A DNA stretch of 64,000 nt, taken from Collinsella bouchesdurhonensis (GTDB lineage Bacteria > Actinomycetota > Coriobacteriia > Coriobacteriales > Coriobacteriaceae). This document shows, one piece after another, positions 1 through 8,675 of the stretch. The notes under the pieces are model-generated. The model did not search any database. It was not told where the DNA came from and saw only the letters and a list, made by a program, of their open reading frames with translations. The DNA is taken from positions 62,001-126,000 of the forward strand of contig NZ_LT699743.1 of the NCBI RefSeq assembly GCF_900155365.1. The letters are read 5' to 3'. The first letter of the stretch is position 1. The number at the start of each line of letters is the position of its first letter. Position numbers and translations under genes: made by a program.

Positions 1-2006
1 TCGGCAAAGGTGCGAACGCCGGCGCGGATCAAGTGGTTATGCACAGCGCCCGTGGCCAAAAGCGATGGGATGGGGACCTCACCTGCGGCAGCGCGGTCGG
101 AAAGCACCACGATATTCACGCCGTCGCGAACAGCGGACTCAACGTCTTGCGCTAGCTTGTCGAGCGCACAAGCCAAGGCACCGGGAGCATCGTCGCGCTT
201 ATAGACCGCACGGAAACGCGCTGTCTTGAAGCCCACGTGATCAATGGCGCAGATAGCTTCGAACTGCTCCTTATCCAGCAGCGGACGCGGCAGGCGCACC
301 AGCTGGCAGGCGGTGCGGGAATCCTCAAGCAAGTTACCGTGGTTGCCCAGGTACAGCTTGGTCGAAGTCACAAAGCTCTCGCGCAACGCGTCGATCGGCG
401 GGTTTGTAACCTGCGCGAACAGCTGATAGAAGTAATCAAAGAACGAACGGTTCTTCTTGGAGAGCACTGCAAGCGGCGCATCGATGCCCATAGAGGCCAG
501 AGGCACCTTGCCTGCCTGCGCCATGGGACGCACCGCCTCGTCGACGTCGTCCCAGTGGTAGCCCAAACGGGCCATGCGCACAACCTCGGGAACATCGGCG
601 TCCTCGCAGGGAGGCTCGGTCTTAGCGGCATCGAGGTCCTCGATATCGAGCGTCTCCTCGGCAATCCAGTCGCGATAGGGCTTTTGCATGGCAAGGGCAC
701 GGCGAATCTCGTCGTTGTACTTCACGCGGCCCTGCGCAAAATCGACCTCGAGCATCTCGCCCGGGCCCAAGCAGCCCGCCGTAAGCACATTTGCCGGATC
801 GATTTCGATGGTGCCCACCTCGGAGGAGAGCAGGAAGCGGTCGTCACGCGTCACATAATAGCGAGCCGGGCGCAGGCCGTTGCGATCGAGCGCGGCGCCC
901 AAGGTACGACCGTCGGTAAAGGCGATTGCGGCAGGACCGTCCCAGGGCTCCATAAGCATGGACTGGTAGGCGTCGTAGGCACGACGTGCCTCGGACAGAT
1001 TCGCGTTGTGGTCCCACGGCTCGGGCAGCAGCAAAGAGACAGCGCGCGTGAGGGGTCGCCCGTTCATGACCAGGAACTCAAGGACGTTGTCGAGAATGGC
1101 GGAGTCGGAACCTTCGCGGTTAATGATAGGCAGCACGCGCTCAAGGTCGTGCTGGAGCACCGGCGAGTAGAGGTTTGGTTCGCGGGCGCGAATCCAGTTG
1201 ACGTTGCCCTTGAGGGTATTGATCTCGCCGTTGTGGATGATGTAGCGGTTGGGGTGCGCGCGCTCCCAACTGGGCGTGGTGTTGGTGGAATAACGGGAAT
1301 GGACAAGGGCCACCGCCGTCTTGACCGCAGCATCGTTGAGGTCGATAAAGAAGCGGCGCATCTGCGTAGCCACGAGCATGCCTTTGTAGACCACGGTGCG
1401 CGAACTCATGGAGCAAACGTAGAAGATCTTTCCCTTCAGGGAATACTCGGCATCGGCACGCTTCTCGACGGTGCGTCGGCAAACGTACAGGCGGCGCTCA
1501 AAGTCGTCACCGGCCTCAACGCCCTCGGGGCGGCCCAAAAACGCCTGCAGGATCGTAGGCATGCAGGCACGGGCCGTCTCGCCCAGATCATGCGGGTCTA
1601 CCGGGACGCGACGCCAAAACAGCAAGGGCACGCCGGCCTCGGCACAGCCTTCTTCAAAGACGCGGCGCGCGTCTTCAACACCGCATTCGTCCTGCGGGAA
1701 AAAAAGCATGGCAACGCCGTAATCGCCCTCGGCGGGCAGAATCTGACCGCACTTCTGTGCTTCTTTGCGGAAAAAATGATGCGGAACCTGAAAGAGGATG
1801 CCGGCACCGTCGCCGGTGTTTTTCTCCAAACCCGTGCCGCCACGGTGCTCCAAATTGACGAGTACCGAAAGCGCATCGTCCAAAATCTGATGGCTCTTTT
1901 GTCCATGAAGATTAGCGAGCGCGCCAATGCCGCACGCGTCGTGTTCGAACTCAGGACGATACAGTCCCTGATGGTGCTGGTCAGCGGGATTTCCCTGCTC
2001 CTGCAT
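1..2006 (-). CDS. gltB: Glutamate synthase large subunit, N-terminal part (cut by window edge)
   Basis: Ferredoxin- or NADPH-dependent glutamate synthase makes two glutamates from glutamine and 2-oxoglutarate in the cytoplasm. The visible 668 codons start at an ATG behind a GGGGAGG site. They read MQEQGN...FEHDACGIGA, so Cys25 is probably the class II amidotransferase nucleophile, exposed after a short propeptide as in the family. The glutaminase domain fills roughly residues 25-420 (HSRYSTNT, IHNGEINT, LDRNGLRPARYY are all present), and the central domain begins after it. The usual length is about 1500 residues, so more than half lies outside the window. The rubredoxin gene just upstream is on the same strand but separated by a terminator. 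A long plus-strand reading frame over this gene is a shadow. Confidence 0.93.
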   Translation of the reverse strand, partial: MQEQGNPADQHHQGLYRPEFEHDACGIGALANLHGQKSHQILDDALSVLVNLEHRGGTGLEKNTGDGAGILFQVPHHFFRKEAQKCGQILPAEGDYGVAMLFFPQDECGVEDARRVFEEGCAEAGVPLLFWRRVPVDPHDLGETARACMPTILQAFLGRPEGVEAGDDFERRLYVCRRTVEKRADAEYSLKGKIFYVCSMSSRTVVYKGMLVATQMRRFFIDLNDAAVKTAVALVHSRYSTNTTPSWERAHPNRYIIHNGEINTLKGNVNWIRAREPNLYSPVLQHDLERVLPIINREGSDSAILDNVLEFLVMNGRPLTRAVSLLLPEPWDHNANLSEARRAYDAYQSMLMEPWDGPAAIAFTDGRTLGAALDRNGLRPARYYVTRDDRFLLSSEVGTIEIDPANVLTAGCLGPGEMLEVDFAQGRVKYNDEIRRALAMQKPYRDWIAEETLDIEDLDAAKTEPPCEDADVPEVVRMARLGYHWDDVDEAVRPMAQAGKVPLASMGIDAPLAVLSKKNRSFFDYFYQLFAQVTNPPIDALRESFVTSTKLYLGNHGNLLEDSRTACQLVRLPRPLLDKEQFEAICAIDHVGFKTARFRAVYKRDDAPGALACALDKLAQDVESAVRDGVNIVVLSDRAAAGEVPIPSLLATGAVHNHLIRAGVRTFA

Positions 2007-2142
2007 CGTTTACCTCCCCGATAGCTTCTAGCTCCATCACGCACACACAGTATTCACGTAGTGCGTGAGGGCTCCATACTACGGCGGTAGGTTTACGGAG
2101 ATGTTTCCCCGCTGTTTCGAAACATATGCGTAACGCGTACGC

Positions 2143-2185
2143 AAAAAACGAACGCGGGGCGAGACCCTATGGCCTCGCCCCGCGT
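2143..2185 (-). terminator. Intrinsic terminator after the rubredoxin gene
   Basis: A GC-rich stem (CGCGGGGCGAG pairing with CTCGCCCCGCG) with a short loop is followed on the minus strand by a run of six T. It lies between the rubredoxin gene and gltB, so the two are probably separate transcripts. Confidence 0.75.
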
Positions 2186-2214
2186 TGGGAAACGCATGAT
2201 GTATCTAGCACATG

Positions 2215-2358
2215 TTACTCGTCGACGCGCTCAAACTGATCGGGGCCCACGCCGCATACCGGGCAAACGTAGTCCTCCGGCAGCTCAGGCGTATCGACCT
2301 CGACCTCGTAGCCGCAAACGGTGCAGACAAACTTGTAGGTCTTCTTCTCTTCAGCCAT
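2215..2358 (-). CDS. Rubredoxin-like small iron protein (47 aa)
   Basis: A 47-residue protein beginning [20 protein letters not shown]. It has CTVCGY (Cys12, Cys15) and CPVCGV (Cys32, Cys35), the two knuckles that bind one Fe in rubredoxins and rubredoxin-like domains. It should be a cytoplasmic one-electron carrier, often linked to oxygen or peroxide detoxification in anaerobes. The ATG sits behind GGGAGG. It has its own promoter-like sequence upstream and a terminator downstream, so it appears monocistronic. It is close to the minimum length for a complete rubredoxin domain. The redox partner is not identifiable here. gltB is the neighbour, but a functional link is only a guess. Confidence 0.85.
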   Translation of the reverse strand: MAEEKKTYKFVCTVCGYEVEVDTPELPEDYVCPVCGVGPDQFERVDE

Positions 2359-2394
2359 GATGTCCTCCCTAGAACTGGCTATGTACTTATTAAT

Positions 2395-2422
2395 AGTATA
2401 AGTTCCTATTTAATAAACGCAA
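2395..2422 (-). promoter_or_regulatory. Likely promoter of the rubredoxin gene
   Basis: On the minus strand TTGCGT (2417-2422) is followed after 16 bp by TATACT (2395-2400). A short inverted repeat, CTTAT-7-ATAAG, overlaps the -10 and could be an operator. The surrounding DNA is AT-rich, unlike its neighbours. Confidence 0.5.
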
Positions 2423-2503
2423 GTCTTTTCATGCCAGTTGAGCAAAAAGAAACGGCCTCCCAAAGGAAGCCGTAATTGAAGTCGCCATGACGCCCGCGCA
2501 CCC

Positions 2504-2818
2504 GCATGGCTGAGATGCCGTAGAGCGGTTTGACCGAGGAGGGTACCACGCCTAGCGTGCGGCGCCCGACGATTGAGCACCGAAGTGTGGTGCCCCCGTT
2601 CACGCCCCTGCGGGGCTGGGGTGCCGCAGGTTGTCGCGAAAGAGGAGCGCAGCGTACACAAGGTACGTAAGCGACGATTGGACGCCAAGATTCTGCGCCC
2701 GACCCCGTCGCCCTTCCTGCGTGGCTGAGATGCCGCAGATCGGCGTGAAAGAGGAGGGCGCACGCCTTGCGTGCGGCGCCCGACGATTGAGCGCCGAGGT
2801 GCGGCATCTCAGCCGCGC
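2504..2818. repeat. Three tandem imperfect copies of a ~95-bp palindromic element
   Basis: Copies lie at about 2504-2597, 2615-2700 and 2719-2818. They share GAGGAG(G), a central GCACGC/GCGTGC hairpin and CGACGATTG. Copy 3 is the best: GGCTGAGATGCCGCA at 2722-2736 pairs exactly with TGCGGCATCTCAGCC at 2799-2813, and GGGCGC/GCGCCC and GCACGC/GCGTGC nest inside. Copies 1 and 2 have lost parts of the outer stem. The right arm of copy 3 supplies the stop codon and last residues of smpB. This accounts for nearly all of the gene-free stretch between rubredoxin and smpB. No gene is seen in it. Confidence 0.8.
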
Positions 2819-3282
2819 AGGCGTGTTTTGAGGGCTCGGTCGATCTCCCGCTGCACATCGCGCTTGGCCATATCTTCGCGCTTGTCATAGAGCTTCTTGC
2901 CGCGGCCCAAACCAAGGAGCAGCTTCACGCGGCCCGAATCGTTAAAGTACAGCTCCAGTGGAACAAGCGCATAGCCGCGGTTACGCAGCTTGCCATCCAG
3001 GTAATCAATCTCTTTACGATGAAGCAAAAGCTTCTTGCGACGATCGGGGTCGCGGTTCCACACGCCGCCGTTGCTGTACGGATGGATGTGCAGGCCCACA
3101 AGCCAGCACTCTCCCCCACGGATAATCGCAAAGGTGTCCGTAATCTGGCAGGCGCGCTCGCGAATGCTTTTCACCTCGGCACCGGCAAGCTCAACACCGC
3201 ATTCGATGGTCTCGTCGATAAAATACTCGTGGTGCGCCGAGCGGTTTTTAGAGATGAGCTTGTGCTCCTTCTTACTGGGCAT
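2809..3282 (-). CDS. smpB: tmRNA-binding protein SmpB
   Basis: SmpB brings tmRNA to stalled ribosomes for trans-translation. The 157 residues match the family length and landmarks: NRSAHHEYFI near the start, RDPDRRKKLLLHRKEI in the middle, and the basic tail GKKLYDKREDMAKRD that enters the mRNA channel. I chose ATG 3282 (MPSKKEHK), with GAGGGTGG just upstream; a GTG three codons earlier is possible. It overlaps the end of the TPR gene by 11 bp, so the two are translationally coupled. The last residues (LRG) and the stop lie inside a palindromic repeat, suggesting the C-terminus was reset by insertion of the repeat. I found no ssrA gene beside it. Confidence 0.95.
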   Translation of the reverse strand: MPSKKEHKLISKNRSAHHEYFIDETIECGVELAGAEVKSIRERACQITDTFAIIRGGECWLVGLHIHPYSNGGVWNRDPDRRKKLLLHRKEIDYLDGKLRNRGYALVPLELYFNDSGRVKLLLGLGRGKKLYDKREDMAKRDVQREIDRALKTRLRG

Positions 3283-4123
3283 TGGCGCCACCCTCGTTAT
3301 CTGCCTCGCGAATCATCTTGATCAGCGCGGAGCAAGCCTCCTTGCCAATAAGCCCGTTTGCGCGTGCCGTATACTCGGCAGCCCGGGCGCGGTCCCCCGC
3401 CATTGCGGCATCGGACGCACAGATGAGCAGGCAGATGGCAACATCGGCCGAAGGACTCGTGGGAATGCCCTGGATCGAGAGCTCGCCCATAACATGGTCG
3501 TCGGAATCCTTAGCGACCTCGGGATGTTCCTTGGCAAGGCGGTCCATCAGCGCTACCGTGCGCGCATCGGCAGGAGCCAAGCGCACGGCCAGGCGCGCGC
3601 ACCCAGAAGCGGCAACGGCGTTGTCCTGGTCGATAAAGAGCTGGCCCAGATTGGAATAGGCGCGCGCGGCGACGCGACCATCGGAAGCGCGCTCGAGCAC
3701 AGAGTTGGAGAGTGCCGCCCACTCCTGAATATCGCCCAGCGCACGGAAAATCTCGGCCAAATCAAGACGATACTTGCAGTTCATGGGGTTCCAGCGCACC
3801 GCTTGAACAAGCGCATCGCGTGCGCGCTCGTAATCTTGCTGCTGAATACACACGTATGCTACATCGGAATACAGGCGATCAAACGGAGCCGGCACCGCAA
3901 CGATACGGCGCGGATCATGCTCAACGCGCGCATAGCATAGACGCTCAAAGGAGTCCTGGAAGCTAAAGTACTGCACCTCGTCCGTTGCCTGGCACTCCTC
4001 GGCAATATACTCCTCGGCAAGCTCCAGATAACGCTCAAGCATCTGCGATGCCGTCGAAATGTCGCCCGCCGCCAGATACGTCTCGGCGTACTCGATATCT
4101 TGTTCGGAAATCGGCGTTTCCAC
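3272..4123 (-). CDS. Tetratricopeptide-repeat protein
   Basis: An acidic 283-residue cytoplasmic protein with no signal peptide or membrane segment. Helical pairs typical of TPR recur, for example LYSDVAYVCIQQQDYERARDAL at about 82-103 followed by VRWNPMNCKYRLDLAEIF, and AARAYSNLGQLFIDQDNAVAA further on. TPR proteins are scaffolds, and no catalytic motif is visible. It lies between rnr and smpB, both RNA-quality-control genes, and overlaps smpB. This context suggests, but does not prove, a role around stalled ribosomes or RNA decay. The specific function is unknown. Confidence 0.75.
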   Translation of the reverse strand: METPISEQDIEYAETYLAAGDISTASQMLERYLELAEEYIAEECQATDEVQYFSFQDSFERLCYARVEHDPRRIVAVPAPFDRLYSDVAYVCIQQQDYERARDALVQAVRWNPMNCKYRLDLAEIFRALGDIQEWAALSNSVLERASDGRVAARAYSNLGQLFIDQDNAVAASGCARLAVRLAPADARTVALMDRLAKEHPEVAKDSDDHVMGELSIQGIPTSPSADVAICLLICASDAAMAGDRARAAEYTARANGLIGKEACSALIKMIREADNEGGANAQ

Positions 4124-4161
4124 ATGTCCTCCTGAGTCTCGGTTCGGTTTCTCAGTGTAGC

Positions 4162-6273
4162 CTAAATGCTCAAGGTATGTATGAGCTTGAAGTTGAGGTG
4201 GCCTCGCATGCAGTCGGTGCCCACAACCTCCACGATTGCCCGCTGACCAAGCGAGATGACCTCGCCAGAAGACGTGCCGGTAAGAGTAAGGCGACGCTCA
4301 TCGAACTCCCACCACTCGTTGCCGCCCAGCGCGCTCATACGCACCAAGCCTTCCGCCGCGGTCTCGTCCACGCGCACGAAAGCGCCCATCTGGTCGATCC
4401 AGGTAACGGTTGCCGCCATGCGCTCGCCCACACGCTGAGCGTAGTATTGGGCAACCTTCACCTTTTGAGAGTCGCGCGCGGCAGCGTCGGCGATGCGCTC
4501 GCGCGAAGACGCCTCCCGGCAAAGTGCCGGCAGAATGTGCTCCATATCCTGGGCGCCCGTCCCCACCAGGTGCGGCGCTCGCTCGTGCGCCACGCGGGCG
4601 CCCAGCCGCTCGCGCGCGAGCAGCATCTTGAGGGCGCGGTGGACCAGCAGGTCCGGGTAGCGTCGAATAGGGCTTGTAAAGTGGCAGTATGCCTCGGCGC
4701 CCAGGGCATAGTGCCCCAGGTTATGCGGACGATACACAGCTCGCTGCATCGCACGCAGGAGCAAAGCATTCACCATAGGGGCCTGAGAGGTCTGGGCGCT
4801 GCGCTCCAGCACGGCCTCGATAGCATGGGAGTCACCGGTCATGATGCCCAGCGCCTCTTGGCGGTCGATCGCCTGAGCCTCGATCAGCACTTCTGCCGCA
4901 GCCGTCAACTCGTCGGACGAAGGGTCCTCGTGCACGCGAAACGCCGCAGGCACCCCCGCCGCCACCAGCTTTCTTGCCACGCACTCGTTGGCAAGAAGCA
5001 TGGCCTCTTCCACAAGCGACGTCGCCGCGGTACGACGGCGCACATCGATGCGCTCCGGCACGCCCTCGTCGTCAAGGACCGCATGGACCTCGCTTGATTC
5101 GAAATCGATAGCACCGCGGCGACGCCTAACCCCCTGGCGCGCATGTGCAAGCTCGTCGGCATCGCGAAGAAACGCAGTGATTTCGATCCCGCAGGCAGCA
5201 GCGTCTCGACGCGCCCGCTCGGCACGCTCCACGCATGCCAAATCGACATCCTCGGCGTCTTCCCCATCGCTTGCTGCCTCTCCGCCCCGAAGCAACCAAT
5301 CGGCAGCATCGTAATCAAGGCGCACGCGCGACTGAATCACACTCGGATAGGCACGGCTCGATACCACGCGCCCGCGCGCATCGAGTTCGATATCCACGGT
5401 AAAGGCAAGGCGATCCTCGTGCGGCCGCAAGGAGCACAGATCGTTCGACAGGCGCTCGGGCAGCATGGGCAACACGCGATCGGCCAGGTAAACACTGGTG
5501 GAGCGCATGCGAGCTTCAAGATCGATAGAACTCTCCCATAGCACGTAATGCGACACGTCGGCGATATGCACCCCAAGCTTCCAACCGCCCGCTGGCGTGC
5601 GTTCAACGGAAATGGCGTCGTCAAAGTCGCGCGCATCCACCGGATCGATCGTCAGCAAGAAACGGTCGCGGATATCGCGGCGCAGCGGATCTTGCAACGC
5701 AGATTCGACATCGAGCTCCAGTGACTCGGCCTCCGCGAGTGCAATCGGCGCATAGCCGTCGGCCAAGTCGTAGCGCGCCATGACGGTCTGAATGCCAGCA
5801 TCCGGGGCGTCTTCTCCACCGATGCACCGCTCGATTGTCACCACGCCCGACTCCATGCGCGTGGGATAGCTCACAATCCGCGCGACGACAAGGTCGCCAT
5901 CGGTCACGCCCAACCGCTCGGGCGACTGGTCACGCGGGGGAACAAAGAAATCGAGCTTGGCTCGTTTATCCAGCGGGCGCACGACGCCCAGCGGCCCCGC
6001 CTGGTGATAGGTTCCCACCAAGACGGTCTGGGAACGTTCCTCCACCGATTCGACCTGCGCGCGGTGCTCGCCGCCCGGCCCGCGATGCAAGCTCACCGTT
6101 ACGGTGTCACCCGGCATGGCCTCGCGCATACCGCGCTCGGTAAGTCTGAGCACGCCCTCGGCAGTCTCTACCGTAGCGACGCCGCCCGTCACGCGCACCG
6201 CGCCCAAAAGGCCCGCTACGCGGCGCGAACGCACGGGAGAACGGTGCCCGTTCGTCTTATGTTTACGCCCCAA
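4162..6273 (-). CDS. rnr: Ribonuclease R (RNase II/VacB family exoribonuclease)
   Basis: A processive 3'-5' exoribonuclease that degrades structured RNA and helps trans-translation by removing nonstop mRNA. In 703 residues the order is: N-terminal cold-shock/OB domains (about 20-200), the RNB catalytic domain with IDPVDARDFDDA at 210-220 carrying the metal-binding aspartates, then SVYLADRVLPMLPERLSNDLCSL, HYALGAEAYCHFTSPIRRYPDL, and a C-terminal S1 domain. The length is at the short end for RNase R. Its position just ahead of the TPR gene and smpB fits the known functional pairing of RNase R with SmpB/tmRNA. Confidence 0.93.
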   Translation of the reverse strand: MGRKHKTNGHRSPVRSRRVAGLLGAVRVTGGVATVETAEGVLRLTERGMREAMPGDTVTVSLHRGPGGEHRAQVESVEERSQTVLVGTYHQAGPLGVVRPLDKRAKLDFFVPPRDQSPERLGVTDGDLVVARIVSYPTRMESGVVTIERCIGGEDAPDAGIQTVMARYDLADGYAPIALAEAESLELDVESALQDPLRRDIRDRFLLTIDPVDARDFDDAISVERTPAGGWKLGVHIADVSHYVLWESSIDLEARMRSTSVYLADRVLPMLPERLSNDLCSLRPHEDRLAFTVDIELDARGRVVSSRAYPSVIQSRVRLDYDAADWLLRGGEAASDGEDAEDVDLACVERAERARRDAAACGIEITAFLRDADELAHARQGVRRRRGAIDFESSEVHAVLDDEGVPERIDVRRRTAATSLVEEAMLLANECVARKLVAAGVPAAFRVHEDPSSDELTAAAEVLIEAQAIDRQEALGIMTGDSHAIEAVLERSAQTSQAPMVNALLLRAMQRAVYRPHNLGHYALGAEAYCHFTSPIRRYPDLLVHRALKMLLARERLGARVAHERAPHLVGTGAQDMEHILPALCREASSRERIADAAARDSQKVKVAQYYAQRVGERMAATVTWIDQMGAFVRVDETAAEGLVRMSALGGNEWWEFDERRLTLTGTSSGEVISLGQRAIVEVVGTDCMRGHLNFKLIHTLSI

Positions 6274-6296
6274 GGCGAACCTCCAATCGATTCACA

Positions 6297-6336
6297 AAAA
6301 ACAGCAAAGGGCGGGCCGCATAATGCGACCCGCCCC
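6297..6336 (-). terminator. Terminator after ftsX
   Basis: GGGCGGG-C-CGCAT pairs with ATGCG-A-CCCGCCC across one unpaired position. On the minus strand it is followed by TTTGCTGTTTTTT. It should end the ftsE-ftsX transcript ahead of rnr. Confidence 0.7.
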
Positions 6337-6363
6337 TATCGTGTACCCCTTTGGGCCCTCAGG

Positions 6364-7311
6364 CTATACCTTAAGGTAGCGCCTCATAGCGATGGCAGAG
6401 CCAAACAGGCCAATGACCACGCCGACAAGAAGCAGCGCGCCATAGGTGGCCAAAAACATCTGGATAGGAATCGCAAAGGTGAGGAACTTGATGCTGTTTT
6501 GCAGCGCGGGGATACCCACGTTGCGGATAATCTCCAGCACGCCAATGGCGAGCACAGAGCCCAGCAGGGCCTGCAAAACACCCTCGGTGATAAACGGTCC
6601 ACGGATAAAGCCGTTCGAAGCGCCCACAAGGCGCATGATGGCGATCTCGCGACGACGCGCGGTGATCGAGAGGCGAATCGTGTTGTTGATAAAGATGAAG
6701 GCGATAAACGTGAGGAGCGCCACGACCACAATAGCGGCGATGCGAATGTAGTTAGTCACCTGGAACAGACGGCCAACCTCCTCCTGACCATACAAAACGC
6801 TTGCCTCGACATCGGCGTCTTTATCGTCTACGCCGGTGTTTTCGTCGTCAACGATCTTGCGGAAGCTCGAGCTTTGCTTGATCTTTGTGGCGGTGGAGGC
6901 AACTTGCGAGGGGTCCTCCATCTCGATCACAAAGGAGCGCGGCAGCGGGTTCTCGCCGTCGAGTGCCGACATAGTGGCATCGGCGTTGTTGGACACCTTG
7001 CTCTTGTAGTCGGAAAGGGCATCTTCTTTCGTCTTGAAGGTTACGTTCTTGACGTTATCCCAGCTCTTGAGCTCGGACTCGAATGCCTTGATATCATCGT
7101 CGGCGGCGTCGTCGGAAATAAACGCGTTGATGGTAACTTCCTGCTCCACCGTACCGATCGCGGCATTGACCATCGCGGAACCGACGATGAACAGGCCGAT
7201 GATGAACAGCGACAGGAAAATGGTGATGACCGCACCCAGAGACGTGGTCCAGTTGCGGAAGAAGTGCCTATTGGCCTCCTTGATGGAATAACCCAGATTG
7301 CTAGGCGCCAT
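6364..7311 (-). CDS. ftsX: Cell-division ABC transporter permease FtsX
   Basis: FtsX is the membrane half of FtsEX, which gates peptidoglycan hydrolases at the septum. The 315 residues show a cytoplasmic start (MAPSNLGYSIKEANRHFFRN), TM1 at about 22-46, an extracellular domain of roughly 130 residues, then three TM segments, the last ending RYLKV. This is the 4-TM FtsX topology. I chose ATG 7311, which overlaps the ftsE stop by 11 bp and implies coupling. A start further upstream would only duplicate ftsE sequence in another frame. Confidence 0.95.
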   Translation of the reverse strand: MAPSNLGYSIKEANRHFFRNWTTSLGAVITIFLSLFIIGLFIVGSAMVNAAIGTVEQEVTINAFISDDAADDDIKAFESELKSWDNVKNVTFKTKEDALSDYKSKVSNNADATMSALDGENPLPRSFVIEMEDPSQVASTATKIKQSSSFRKIVDDENTGVDDKDADVEASVLYGQEEVGRLFQVTNYIRIAAIVVVALLTFIAFIFINNTIRLSITARRREIAIMRLVGASNGFIRGPFITEGVLQALLGSVLAIGVLEIIRNVGIPALQNSIKFLTFAIPIQMFLATYGALLLVGVVIGLFGSAIAMRRYLKV

Positions 7312-8473
7312 AGTTGCCGTAACCTCCCCTCTCCTGGTCGCGAATGACATGACCGGCCTCGAGCGCGATAACGCGACGGCGCATGGAGTCGACCATGGCG
7401 CGGTCGTGCGTGGCCACGATAACCGTGGTGCCCGTGCGATTAATGCGCTCGAGCAGCTTCATGATGCCAAGCGAAATGGCGGGGTCGAGGTTACCGGTGG
7501 GCTCGTCGCAAATCAACAGCGGCGGGCGGTTGACCATAGCGCGGGCAACGGCAACGCGCTGCTGCTCGCCGCCGGAGAGCTGGTCGGGCATGGAGTCCAT
7601 CTGGTCTGCCAAGCCAACAAGGCGCAGCACCTCGGGAACCTGGCTGCGAATGACGCCGCGCGGCTTGCCGATGCACTCAAGGGCAAAGGCGACGTTCTCG
7701 TAAGCCGTCTTGTTGGGCAGGAGCTTAAAGTCCTGGAAGACGGCGCCGATCTGACGGCGGAGGAACGGGACCTTGCGGTTCTTGATGCGCATGAGGTCCT
7801 GGCCGGCAACGAGCACGCGGCCGGACGTGGGCTTGACATCACGCATCAAGGTGGAAAGCAGCGTGGTCTTGCCGGAACCGGAGTGGCCGACGAGGAAGAC
7901 GAACTCACCGGGGTAAATCTCGATGTTCACATCGTCCAGCGCGGGCTTATTGGGCTGCGCGGCATAGATCTTGGTAAGGTGCTCCATCAGGATAACGGGC
8001 TCAACGCCCGCATCGCGGGCCATCTTCTTGCGCGAATCCACCTGCGGAGCAAAGACAGAGGTAAAGTCTGGATTCTGCAGGGCGGCGTCAAGCGAGGCAA
8101 CCTGCTTTTGCTCGGAAACATCCGTGGATGCGGGATCGACCGCACCGGCAGAGGTCATGAAGGCGCCCGTGGAAGACGGAGCAACGGGATCTGTCGGCGA
8201 AGGGATGTTGAGGAGTCCGGGTTGCGTAACCTGCGGGTCCATATCGGCATCCAAAGATGACATGGTGATGTCATCGGCGGCATCGGCCATATCGAGCGGG
8301 GCCACCGGAGCGGTCACGTCGGGTGCAGGAGTGTATGCAAAGGGATCGGTTACGGGCTCATAGCCCGTGTCTTCCGGAGCGACGATATCGTCTGCCGAGA
8401 CAACCGACAACCGAGGGTCTTCGACCTTCGGCGCCGCTTGCCCGTCTCCGGGCTTACGGAAGTGGTTACCCAC
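7301..8473 (-). CDS. ftsE: Cell-division ATP-binding protein FtsE with a long N-terminal extension
   Basis: The ATPase core occupies residues about 160-390: Walker A GHSGSGKTT (196-204), signature LSGGEQQRV, Walker B LLICDEPTGNLD, H-loop ATHDRAM. FtsE proteins are usually about 230 residues. Here some 159 residues precede the core. They are rich in Pro, Ala, Asp, Ser and Thr and look disordered, with no membrane segment. I chose GTG 8473 because AAAGGAGC lies 4 bp upstream; an ATG 14 codons earlier has no such site. The extension is therefore inside the best-supported reading frame. It could recruit a partner at the septum, but that is speculation. Confidence 0.92.
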   Translation of the reverse strand: MGNHFRKPGDGQAAPKVEDPRLSVVSADDIVAPEDTGYEPVTDPFAYTPAPDVTAPVAPLDMADAADDITMSSLDADMDPQVTQPGLLNIPSPTDPVAPSSTGAFMTSAGAVDPASTDVSEQKQVASLDAALQNPDFTSVFAPQVDSRKKMARDAGVEPVILMEHLTKIYAAQPNKPALDDVNIEIYPGEFVFLVGHSGSGKTTLLSTLMRDVKPTSGRVLVAGQDLMRIKNRKVPFLRRQIGAVFQDFKLLPNKTAYENVAFALECIGKPRGVIRSQVPEVLRLVGLADQMDSMPDQLSGGEQQRVAVARAMVNRPPLLICDEPTGNLDPAISLGIMKLLERINRTGTTVIVATHDRAMVDSMRRRVIALEAGHVIRDQERGGYGNYGA

Positions 8474-8601
8474 AAAAGCTCCTTTACGTCGTGCGTTTAA
8501 ACTACATGAGCGCACCTATTGTAGCAAGACACTTGGCGCGTCATCAAAGTGGCATATGTTTGAACGTCATTTGCACGAAAGGCACGCCACCGTGCGCCAT
8601 C

Positions 8602-8638
8602 AAAAAGGCTTCGCTCGCCAAAAAAGACGAACGAAGCC
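8602..8638 (-). terminator. Terminator after the transketolase genes
   Basis: GGCTTCGCTCGCC (8607-8619) pairs with GACGAACGAAGCC (8626-8638), with two mismatches. On the minus strand TTTTT follows directly. Confidence 0.7.
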
Positions 8639-8675
8639 CAATAAAACCGCTTTGCGATGACAGTGAGAACGGGTG

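Noticed and set aside
237-2024. 595-codon open frame on the plus strand
   Set aside because: It is the mirror of gltB, whose minus-strand translation has clear family motifs. High GC with biased third positions creates long antisense frames.
2359-2808. tmRNA (ssrA) gene beside smpB
   Set aside because: No tRNA-Ala-like ends with TTCGA T loop and CCA were found on either strand; the sequence is three palindromic repeats.
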